From NCBI GenBank assembly GCA_023396625.1, contig JAEWVY010000164.1:1-5157 (forward strand): a DNA stretch of 5,157 nt, in the 5' to 3' direction. The notes beneath the pieces are model-generated. The model worked only from the letters and a program-made list of their open reading frames with translations. It did no database searches and was not told the origin of the DNA. The position numbers and the translations under genes are program-made. Positions 1 to 5,157 of the stretch are shown piece after piece (position 1 is the stretch's first letter; every line of letters begins with the position of its first letter). The DNA is from Pseudomonadota bacterium. Lineage in GTDB: Bacteria; Pseudomonadota; Gammaproteobacteria; Burkholderiales; Burkholderiaceae_C.

Positions 1-47
1 GCCCCCCGAGGGGGCAAATTTCCCCAGGGGCGGCCCGTCGGGAAATT
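1..47. repeat. GC-rich palindromic leader, two inverted repeats
   Basis: Two perfect inverted repeats lie before the first gene. The first is a 6-bp stem at 1-6 and 10-15 (GCCCCC / GGGGGC) with a 3-base loop. The second is an 8-bp stem at 17-24 and 40-47 (AATTTCCC / GGGAAATT) with a 15-base loop that itself contains CCCCAGGGG-type symmetry. The window edge may cut the element. It could be the terminator of an upstream gene, a leader structure of the permease gene, or a copy of a dispersed intergenic palindrome of the kind common in Comamonadaceae. The repeats are seen directly; the role is inference. Confidence 0.5.
40..43 (+). promoter_or_regulatory. weak ribosome binding site of the permease gene, inside a stem
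   Basis: GGGA at 40-43, six bases before the ATG at 50, is the only Shine-Dalgarno-like match. It forms part of the right arm of the 17-24/40-47 inverted repeat, so folding of the leader would hide it. This supports the ATG at 50 but also suggests weak or coupled initiation from an upstream gene. Confidence 0.35.
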
Positions 48-49
48 GG

Positions 50-1258
50 ATGTGGTTGAAATTCGCGCTGCAAAACACCTTGCGCAACCGGCGCCGCTCG
101 CTGGTCACGGTGTCGATCGCGGCCCTGGGCACGGCCGGCATTTTGCTGGCCGGGGGCTTTGCCCTGTTCACCTACGAGTCACTGGCCGAGGCCTCGGCGC
201 GCGACTCCGGGCACCTGGTGCTGGGCAAGCCCGACCAGTTCGTGAAGGACGAGGAAACCCCCTTGCAGCACGGGCTGGACAACGCCACGGAGCTGCGCGC
301 GCAACTGCTCACCGACCCGGCGGTGCGCGCCGTGCTGCCGCGCGTGGAGTTCAGCGGCCTCATCAGCAATGGCGACAAGTCCATCGTGATGATCGGCCTG
401 GGCGTGGAGCCGGACAGCGAGTTCTCCGTGAAGGGCCCGTTCCTGACCATCAAGGAGGGCGAAGTGCTGGCCACGGGCGCCAAGGAACCCGAAGTGATGC
501 TGGGCGATGCGCTGGCGCGCAACCTCAAGGCCAAGCCGGGCAGCAGCCTGACGCTGCTGGCCAGCACCACCGAAGGCGCGCTCAACGCGCTGGACGTGCG
601 CGTGAAGGCGGTGTTTGCCACCGGCACGCCCGAGGTCGACAAGCGGCTGATCTATACCGACATCGCCACCGCGCAAAAGCTGCTGGCCACGCAACGGGTC
701 TCGCGCCTGGGCCTGTTCCTGAACCGCATGGACCAGACCCTGCCCACGCAGGCGCGGCTGGCGTCGGCCTACCCGGCGCTGAAGGTGCGGACCTGGGAGG
801 ACGAGGCCATCTTCTACCAGTCGGTGCGCGACCTGTACAACCGCATCTTCGGCGCCCTGGGCATCATCATCGGCGTGATCGTGGTGTTCGTGGTGACCAA
901 CGCCATGTCCATGGCCATCATCGAGCGCACCCGCGAGATCGGCACGCTGCGTGCCTTGGGCACCTTGCCGCGCCAACTACTGCGCACGCTGTCGCTGGAA
1001 GGCATGGTGCTGGGTGGCGTGGGCGCGCTCGCCGGCGCCATCGTGGCGTTTGCGGTGTCGATGCTGCTGTACGTGGTGGAGGTGCAGATGCCGCCGCCGC
1101 CCGGACGCTCCGAGGGCTACCCGCTGTACATCACGGTGGACGCGCTGCTGTACCTGGCCACCGTCGTCACCATGATCCTGCTCACCATGGCCGCCTCGGC
1201 CTGGGTGGCACGCAAGACGGTGCACATGCCGGTGGTCGATGCCCTGGCACACACCTGA
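50..1258 (+). CDS. ABC transporter permease, FtsX/MacB family (LolCE-like)
   Basis: This is the inner-membrane permease of an ABC transporter of the MacB/LolCE/FtsX type, which works by mechanotransmission on substrates in the periplasm or outer membrane leaflet rather than by a classical channel. The 402-residue protein starts MWLKFALQNTLRNRRRS, a typical start for the family, then has a first membrane helix (about 18-40), a large periplasmic domain (about 41-265), and three C-terminal helices (about 268-290, 314-343, 360-385). After helix 2 comes ERTREIGTLRALG (292-304), the conserved cytoplasmic coupling motif that contacts the ATPase. A proline run MPPPPG (347-352) sits in the loop between helices 3 and 4. 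No ATP-binding domain is fused and none is encoded here, so the ATPase is probably the upstream neighbour outside the window. The LolA-like gene begins 33 bases downstream. Substrate unknown; lipoprotein or lipid trafficking is inferred from the neighbours, and drug or peptide export is the alternative. The frame is open to base 2, but the ATG at 50 fits the family start. Confidence 0.9.
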   Translation: MWLKFALQNTLRNRRRSLVTVSIAALGTAGILLAGGFALFTYESLAEASARDSGHLVLGKPDQFVKDEETPLQHGLDNATELRAQLLTDPAVRAVLPRVEFSGLISNGDKSIVMIGLGVEPDSEFSVKGPFLTIKEGEVLATGAKEPEVMLGDALARNLKAKPGSSLTLLASTTEGALNALDVRVKAVFATGTPEVDKRLIYTDIATAQKLLATQRVSRLGLFLNRMDQTLPTQARLASAYPALKVRTWEDEAIFYQSVRDLYNRIFGALGIIIGVIVVFVVTNAMSMAIIERTREIGTLRALGTLPRQLLRTLSLEGMVLGGVGALAGAIVAFAVSMLLYVVEVQMPPPPGRSEGYPLYITVDALLYLATVVTMILLTMAASAWVARKTVHMPVVDALAHT

Positions 1259-1281
1259 CTCAGCCCGAACGGCATCCACAC

Positions 1282-1286
1282 AAGGA
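1282..1286 (+). promoter_or_regulatory. ribosome binding site of the LolA-like gene
   Basis: AAGGA lies five bases before the ATG at 1292 in the 33-base gap after the permease stop. It fixes the start of the LolA-like gene and shows that this gene has its own initiation signal. No promoter-like pair of hexamers is seen in the gap, which fits co-transcription with the permease. Confidence 0.7.
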
Positions 1287-1291
1287 ACACT

Positions 1292-2038
1292 ATGAAGCTA
1301 CTTCAACACATCATCGCCACGCTCGCCCTGAGCGCACTGGCCGCACAGGCGCAGGACGTGGGCGCCGTGCTCAAGGCCGCGGACAAGTACCGCATGAGCG
1401 CGGACAACCTGCAGGTGGAGACGCTCATCAACGTGCTCAACGCCGACGGCACGCCGGACAAGGAGCGCCGCTACAAGGTGTTCGCGCAGGCCGGGCGCCG
1501 CTCGCTGGTGCTGATGCAAAGCCCGGCCGAGAAGGGGCAGAAGGTGCTGATGCTGGGCGACGACTTCTGGCTGCTCATGCCCGACAGCCAGCGCCCCTTG
1601 CGCATCACGCCCATGCAAAAGCTGCTGGGCGATGCCTCCACCGGCGACGTGACCACGCTGAGCTGGGCCGACGACTACTCGGGCAAGCTCGTGGGCGAGG
1701 AGCCCTGCGAGCCAGGCACCCAGCGCGCCTGCCTGCACCTGAGCCTGAACGCGGCGCGCAAGGGCGTGACCTACCAGCGCATCGAGCTGTGGGTGGGCAA
1801 GGCGCGGCACGAGCCGGTGCGCGCCGACCTGTACGTGCTGTCGGACAAGCTGGCCAAACAGGCGCGCTTTGTCATGGACAAGCCCAACGCGCCGACCTTG
1901 GTGACCGAGATGGTGCTGGCCGACCAGGTGAGCAACCACAAGACCACGCACGTGCGCTACCTCAACCGCAAGGAACGCCAGGTGCCGCAGGAGTGGCTCA
2001 ACCCGATGTTCCTGGTTCGCAACCCGCCGCTGGAGTAA
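1292..2038 (+). CDS. LolA-like outer membrane lipoprotein-sorting protein (periplasmic)
   Basis: A 248-residue secreted protein of the LolA-like superfamily often annotated 'outer membrane lipoprotein-sorting protein'. These proteins have an open half-barrel fold that shields acyl chains of lipoproteins or lipids in the periplasm. Residues 1-20 form a signal peptide (MK start, hydrophobic core, AQA|QD cleavage). Family-like features are the segment MQSPAEKGQKVL (75-86), followed by a buried-strand motif DDFWLLMPDSQRPLRIT with Trp93 and Pro97, and a C-terminal NPMFLVRNPPLE. There is no lipobox, so it should be soluble. The mature protein has exactly two cysteines, Cys139 and Cys147, spaced as a likely disulfide loop. 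It is longer than classical LolA (about 180 residues mature), so it is a paralogous family and not the housekeeping LolA. Its place between permease and barrel suggests it is the shuttle. The cargo is not known. Its stop is 3 nt before the next start. Confidence 0.85.
   Translation: MKLLQHIIATLALSALAAQAQDVGAVLKAADKYRMSADNLQVETLINVLNADGTPDKERRYKVFAQAGRRSLVLMQSPAEKGQKVLMLGDDFWLLMPDSQRPLRITPMQKLLGDASTGDVTTLSWADDYSGKLVGEEPCEPGTQRACLHLSLNAARKGVTYQRIELWVGKARHEPVRADLYVLSDKLAKQARFVMDKPNAPTLVTEMVLADQVSNHKTTHVRYLNRKERQVPQEWLNPMFLVRNPPLE
2032..2035 (+). promoter_or_regulatory. ribosome binding site of the barrel gene, inside the preceding gene
   Basis: GGAG in the last two codons of the LolA-like gene lies six bases before the ATG at 2042. 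The signal overlaps the end of the preceding reading frame and the start follows the TAA by only three bases, so the two genes are probably translationally coupled. Confidence 0.65.
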
Positions 2039-2041
2039 GCC

Positions 2042-3304
2042 ATGCGCTCATTGACCGTGCTCGTGCTGGCCCTGGCGTGCGAAGCGACGCTGGGCACCTC
2101 CGTCGCGCGTGCCCAGGAGGCGCAGAGTGCCGCGCAGCTCAGCGGCCAGGTGCGTCTGCAGTGGGACGAACGCCGCGACAGCCCGCAAGGCCCGCTGGCC
2201 CAGGCGAATGCCTTGGTGCCCGGCACCGCCGCCACACCCGCCAGCGGCGCCACGCTGGAAGCACTGCTGCGCGCCTCGGGCCGCGGCTGGAACGCCAGCG
2301 CCACCCTGCAGCAGCAGACCCGCGAAAGCGGCGCCGCGCAACACCGTGCCTGGTTCAACGAACTGGTGGCCACGCACGACGCCGGAAGCTGGCAGTTCAG
2401 CGCGGGCAAGAAGATCGTGGCCTGGGACGTGGGCTACGCCTTCCGGCCCAACGACGTGGTGCAGCAGGAAGAGCGCCGTACCCTGGTCAGCTCGCTGGCC
2501 GAAGGGCGCCCCGTGCTCATGGCCGAGCATTTCGGCGCGGACACGGCGTGGTCGCTGGTCTGGGTCAACCCCACGAAGGACCGCGCAGCGCGGGGCGCGC
2601 AGGAGCCGGCCCTGGCCGCCCGCGCCTACGGGCGCCAGGGCAGCGTGGACTGGCATGGCTTTGCCCGCGCTGGCGCCCGCACGGCGGGCAGCGTGGGTGG
2701 CGCCGTGGCCTGGGTGGCCAGCGATGCGCTGGAACTGCATGCCTCGGCGCGCTACCTGAGCCGCTACGACAGCAAGGTGTTCAACGCGGCGAGCGATGCA
2801 GGCGTGGTCCGGGCCACGCCCTGGGCAGACAGTACCCGCACCCACACGACCCAGGCGCTGATTGGCGGCACCTGGACGCACGAAAGCCAGCTCAGTGTGC
2901 TGGCCGAAGCCTGGTGGGACGGGACCGCGCTGTCCGATGGGCAGTGGGCGCAATGGCAGGAGCGCAATGACCGGCTTGCCTGGCTGCCGCCGCGCTTTCT
3001 CGGCGCCAGTGCCATCGCGGGCAACATGGCGTGGCAGGCCGACGCGTTCGGCGCGTCGTCCAGCCTGCGCCGCCGCAACCTGTTCCTGCGCCTGAGCTGG
3101 GAGCACGAGGGTTGGCAACCTTCGTTGGACCTGCTGTACCACCCCGCGGACAAGGGCCGTATCGTGACCGCCGCGTTGCTGTGGAAGGGTGACCGGATGC
3201 AGGTGCAGGCCGGCGCGCGCTTTCACGGCGGCCCGGCCCGCGCCGTGCTGGCGCAGCTGCCCATACGCCGGCAGTTCTATCTGGCGGGGACCTGGTCATT
3301 TTGA
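2042..3304 (+). CDS. predicted outer-membrane beta-barrel protein of unrecognised family
   Basis: A 420-residue protein that I cannot assign to a named family. A signal peptide covers residues 1-24 (MRS start, hydrophobic core LTVLVLALA, cleavage ARA|QE). The mature part has no long hydrophobic helix. It shows many short amphipathic stretches rich in alternating aromatic, Ala/Gly and polar residues, as in outer-membrane barrels. The C-terminus FYLAGTWSF has Phe at the last position with Trp, Gly, Leu and Phe at every second residue before it, which matches the BAM recognition signal. A motif GKKIVAWDVGYAFRPNDV (122-139) resembles the 'GK..(I/V).WG.G....P.D' turn seen in DUF1302-like and other porin-like proteins; this resemblance is from memory. 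The only cysteine (Cys13) is inside the signal peptide, so the mature protein has none. Co-location with the LolA-like gene suggests a receptor or exit site for the same cargo. Localisation is fairly sure; function is inference. Confidence 0.75.
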   Translation: MRSLTVLVLALACEATLGTSVARAQEAQSAAQLSGQVRLQWDERRDSPQGPLAQANALVPGTAATPASGATLEALLRASGRGWNASATLQQQTRESGAAQHRAWFNELVATHDAGSWQFSAGKKIVAWDVGYAFRPNDVVQQEERRTLVSSLAEGRPVLMAEHFGADTAWSLVWVNPTKDRAARGAQEPALAARAYGRQGSVDWHGFARAGARTAGSVGGAVAWVASDALELHASARYLSRYDSKVFNAASDAGVVRATPWADSTRTHTTQALIGGTWTHESQLSVLAEAWWDGTALSDGQWAQWQERNDRLAWLPPRFLGASAIAGNMAWQADAFGASSSLRRRNLFLRLSWEHEGWQPSLDLLYHPADKGRIVTAALLWKGDRMQVQAGARFHGGPARAVLAQLPIRRQFYLAGTWSF

Positions 3305-3360
3305 TCGACACGTGAGAAATCATTGAGCTCTTCACGGCCGGCCCCGACCCAGACTTGAGT

Positions 3361-3376
3361 CGCCGTGTCGACGGCG
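3361..3376. terminator. possible bidirectional terminator hairpin
   Basis: A perfect 6-bp stem CGCCGT / ACGGCG with a 4-base loop GTCG lies between the convergent genes. There is no T-run on either side, so it does not meet the classical intrinsic terminator pattern. The position is the main argument. It may instead slow polymerase or protect transcript ends. Confidence 0.35.
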
Positions 3377-3379
3377 CAG

Positions 3380-3409
3380 GGCGTCAGGCGAGGGGGGCGA
3401 GTCGACGCC
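3380..3409. repeat. second inverted repeat in the convergent gap
   Basis: GGCGTC at 3380-3385 and GACGCC at 3404-3409 form a 6-bp stem with an 18-base loop. It lies 17 bases past the response-regulator stop on the - strand. It may work with the neighbouring hairpin in transcript ending. The pairing is seen directly; function is inference, and such short GC repeats also arise by chance here. Confidence 0.3.
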
Positions 3410-3426
3410 AGGCGCGTTGGTGTCGC

Positions 3427-4284
3427 CTACATGGCCTTGAACAAATGCGCGTACAGCCGGCTCACGGGCAGCCTTTCCGGCCGGGTGCGCAGGTGCAGGC
3501 TCAGCTTGCCGGTTTCATCGCGGATCACGGTGTCGATTTCGCTGGCGCGCACGACGGTGCCGCGGTGAACCTGCCAGAAGGCCTGCGCGTCCAGCTGCGG
3601 CAGCAGTTCCTTGAGCGGGGTGCGGATCAGGTACTCGGCGCTGGCCGTCAGCACGCGCACGTATTTGTCGGCGGCTTCGAAATACAGCACCTCGTCCACC
3701 GGCACCATGCGGACGCTGGCGCCGCCCGTGCCGGCCAGACTGGCCGGGATCACGCTCAGCCGGGCTGCCGGGTGGACGGCCTGCGGGGCCAGCAGCGCGC
3801 GCAGCCGGGCCAGCATGGGTTCCATGGTTGCTTCCGATTCAATAGCGAGAGATGACCGTGCGACGCTGGATCTCCTCAGTTTTTCCACAGTTTTTTGCAG
3901 ACGGTCACGTTGCAGGGGCTTGAGTAGGTAGTCCGCCGCCTGGGCGTCGAATGCCCGCACCGCGTAGTCTTCGTAGGCCGTCACGAACACGAGAGCGGGG
4001 AAAGGCGGCGCGCCGGGGGCGCCGGTCTCCCAGCGCTCGGCCAGTTCGGCGGCCGCGTCCAGCCCGGTCTGGCCGGGCATGCGGATGTCCAGGAACAGCA
4101 CGTCCGGTTTCAGCGCCAGGGCCTGCGTGACGGCGGAATGGCCGTCGCCCACGGTCGCGAGCACGCGCAGCTCGGGCCAGGCATGCGCCAGTTCGGTCCG
4201 CAGCGCGGCGGCGAGCAGGGGTTCGTCCTCGGCGATCAAGGCGGTCGGCGCCGGATCGGCGGTTCTCGGGGGGGCTGGATTCAT
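3427..4284 (-). CDS. LytR/AlgR-family response regulator (REC + LytTR)
   Basis: A cytoplasmic two-component response regulator of 285 residues. The N-terminal receiver domain (about 14-135) has the acidic pair Glu19-Asp20, the phosphoacceptor Asp66 in LFLDIRMPG, the switch Thr102 in VFVTAYEDYAVRAF, and Lys122 in DYLLKPL, so all catalytic positions are present. A linker (about 137-185) of lower GC content leads to a C-terminal LytTR DNA-binding domain (about 189-285) with typical VDEVLYFEAADKYV, the RTPLKELLPQLD segment, FWQVHRGTVV and a final SRLYAHLF. LytTR proteins bind direct repeats upstream of their targets. The ATG overlaps the kinase stop by four bases (ATGA), and no Shine-Dalgarno sequence is visible before it, so translation most likely depends on the kinase. 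Targets are unknown; the convergent transport operon is only a possibility. Homologous in type to AlgR, LytR and YehT, but I give no symbol because orthology cannot be judged. Confidence 0.93.
   Translation of the reverse strand: MNPAPPRTADPAPTALIAEDEPLLAAALRTELAHAWPELRVLATVGDGHSAVTQALALKPDVLFLDIRMPGQTGLDAAAELAERWETGAPGAPPFPALVFVTAYEDYAVRAFDAQAADYLLKPLQRDRLQKTVEKLRRSSVARSSLAIESEATMEPMLARLRALLAPQAVHPAARLSVIPASLAGTGGASVRMVPVDEVLYFEAADKYVRVLTASAEYLIRTPLKELLPQLDAQAFWQVHRGTVVRASEIDTVIRDETGKLSLHLRTRPERLPVSRLYAHLFKAM
4281..4284 (-). promoter_or_regulatory. ATGA stop-start overlap of kinase and regulator
   Basis: On the - strand the regulator ATG (4284-4282) shares bases with the kinase TGA (4283-4281). 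The bases just upstream of the ATG read CCCTTCCCCTGGCATC, with no purine-rich ribosome binding site. This layout is the usual sign of termination-reinitiation, which would keep the two proteins in a fixed ratio. Confidence 0.85.
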
Positions 4285-5157
4285 GATGCCAGGGGAAGGG
4301 TGATGCGGGCGGTGGTGCCTGTCGGCGTGTTCGCCTCCAGGACCAGGGCGGCCTCGGGGCCGTAGGTCGTGGCCAGGCGCTCGCGGACCTGGGCCAGGCC
4401 GAAGCCGGTTTCGTTCACCGGTAGGGGGCCCGGTCCCAGGCCGGTGTCGCTGACCTCCAGTGTCAGCCGGGGACCGTCGCGCCGGGCGCGCACGGCGAGG
4501 TGCCCGCCATTCACGCTGGGTTCCAGCCCGTGTCGGATGGCGTTTTCCACCAAAGGTTGGAGCAGCAAGGGCGGCACGGGCAGGTCGCGCAATTCGTCCG
4601 GCAGTTCCAGCGTGGTCTGCAGGCGTGGGCCCATGCGCACGGCCATGAGTTCCAGGTAGTCGCGCAGGCGGTCGAACTCCGCGCGCAGGGCGTGGCTGCC
4701 GGCGCGCGAGGCGCTCAGCGTGGCGCGCAGGTAGTCGTTGAGCCGGTCCAGCATGGCGATGGCGCGGCCGGGGTCGGTGCCGATCAGCGCCCGCAGGTTG
4801 GCCAGGGTGTTGAACAGCATGTGGGGTTCGAGCTGCGATTCCAGCAGCCGGAGCTGCGCCTGCGCTGCCTGACGCTGGCTGCGCTCCAGCTGACGCGCAA
4901 GTTCCGTGCTCTTGCCCTCGATGTAGAAGTAGTAGGTGGCCATGCAGCCGATGGCCACCGTCATCAGGAACACGGGCCAGAGTATGCCGCTCTTCACCTC
5001 GCGCAGCCCCTGGAACGGCACGCCCATGATCAAGCTGCCGAGGAGCGTGCCCAGCACGAAGCCGCCAGCGATGCCCACGCCGATGAGCAGCGCGGTCCGC
5101 CAGCCCCTGGGAAAGCCGCCCAGGTCGCTTTCCCGGACCAGCACGAATCGCCCGAAC
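4281..5157 (-). CDS. LytS/YehU-type sensor histidine kinase, N-terminus cut by window edge
   Basis: An inner-membrane sensor kinase of the His_kinase (PF06580) class that partners LytTR regulators. Numbering from the GTG at 5144, there are two membrane helices (about 17-40 and 54-75), a coiled-coil linker (about 77-105), the phosphoacceptor motif LEPHMLFNTLANLRALI with His108, the N box PLLLQPLVENAIRHGLEP with Asn201, and the ATP-lid glycines DTGLGPG (233-239) and GFGLAQVRERL (from 247). The frame stays open from that GTG to the window end (codons read F-G-R-F), and this family normally has further N-terminal helices, often four in all. The true start is therefore probably beyond base 5157 and GTG 5144 is unlikely to be it. 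No periplasmic or PAS sensing domain is seen in the visible part, so any signal is probably read within the membrane. The stop overlaps the regulator start, so the pair is one operon, kinase first. Confidence 0.92.
   Translation of the reverse strand, partial: FGRFVLVRESDLGGFPRGWRTALLIGVGIAGGFVLGTLLGSLIMGVPFQGLREVKSGILWPVFLMTVAIGCMATYYFYIEGKSTELARQLERSQRQAAQAQLRLLESQLEPHMLFNTLANLRALIGTDPGRAIAMLDRLNDYLRATLSASRAGSHALRAEFDRLRDYLELMAVRMGPRLQTTLELPDELRDLPVPPLLLQPLVENAIRHGLEPSVNGGHLAVRARRDGPRLTLEVSDTGLGPGPLPVNETGFGLAQVRERLATTYGPEAALVLEANTPTGTTARITLPLAS

Larger units (their letters stand above)
3305..3426. other. convergent intergenic region with GC-rich hairpins
   Basis: This non-coding gap lies between the barrel gene and the response-regulator gene, whose 3' ends face each other. 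It holds an 8-base palindrome GGCCGGCC (3336-3343), two hairpin-forming repeats described separately, and a 7-base direct repeat GTCGACG at 3367-3373 and 3401-3407. I see no RNA gene and no convincing small open frame in it. It probably serves to end transcription from both sides. Confidence 0.6.

Noticed and set aside
172..976. Antisense open frames of 156 and 265 codons opposite the permease gene
   Set aside because: They are low-complexity products of GC-rich codon bias, and the + strand has convincing membrane helices and family motifs.
2042..2083. Possible lipobox (ALAC, Cys13) making the barrel protein a lipoprotein
   Set aside because: Leu is not at the -3 position, the cysteine is only 13 residues from the start, and an ordinary ARA|QE cleavage site follows at residue 24.
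46..2970. A stop-free + strand frame of 974 codons spanning the permease, the LolA-like gene and most of the barrel gene
   Set aside because: It is a shadow frame of high-GC coding sequence: the protein is rich in Arg, Ala, Gly and His with no domain or signal, and it crosses three well-supported genes and their gaps.
2048..3226. A 392-codon antisense frame opposite the barrel gene
   Set aside because: It has no recognisable domain. The + strand frame has a signal peptide, a C-terminal barrel signal and a ribosome binding site.
3355..3855. A + strand open frame of 166 codons starting in the convergent gap
   Set aside because: It runs antisense through the LytTR domain, has no ribosome binding site, and its Gln/Arg/His-rich product matches the shadow of the regulator.
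3887..3915. Two GTT-containing motifs (ACAGTT-like and CACGTTGCA) as a LytTR autoregulatory site
   Set aside because: Both match only part of the LytTR consensus, the spacing is off, and they lie inside the regulator's own coding region.
5142..5144. GTG at 5144 as the true kinase start
   Set aside because: The frame stays open to the window end, and the kinase family normally has more N-terminal membrane helices, so the start is probably outside the window.

Overview
The window is GC-rich (about two thirds G+C by eye) and densely coding. It looks chromosomal and Gram-negative. Periplasmic signal peptides, a LolA-like protein and a predicted outer-membrane barrel all imply a two-membrane cell. 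The codon bias and the style of the LytS/AlgR-type kinase-regulator pair suggest Betaproteobacteria, probably Burkholderiales/Comamonadaceae. That placement is inference from familiarity, not a search result.

Left part (50-3304, + strand): three co-directional genes with small gaps (33 and 3 nt) form a probable operon. It encodes an FtsX/MacB-type ABC transporter permease, a periplasmic LolA-like 'outer membrane lipoprotein-sorting' protein, and a predicted outer-membrane beta-barrel protein that I cannot assign to a named family. The ATPase the permease needs is not in the window and probably lies just upstream of base 1. Together the genes place one component in each envelope compartment, as expected for a lipid, lipoprotein or other hydrophobic cargo route from inner to outer membrane. 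The first 49 bases hold two inverted repeats, one of which covers the likely ribosome binding site of the permease gene.

Middle (3305-3426): a 122-base non-coding gap between convergent genes, with GC-rich hairpins but no T-run.

Right part (3427-5157, - strand): a two-component system transcribed toward the operon. The sensor histidine kinase (LytS/YehU type, N-terminus cut by the window edge) comes first, followed by a LytTR-domain response regulator whose start codon overlaps the kinase stop codon (ATGA). The kinase would sense at the inner membrane and phosphorylate Asp66 of the regulator, which would bind DNA through its LytTR domain. Whether it controls the convergent transport operon cannot be told from this sequence.

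I see no tRNA, rRNA, CRISPR array, insertion sequence, phage gene or attachment site. The best candidate for something under-described is the three-component envelope module, especially its beta-barrel member.
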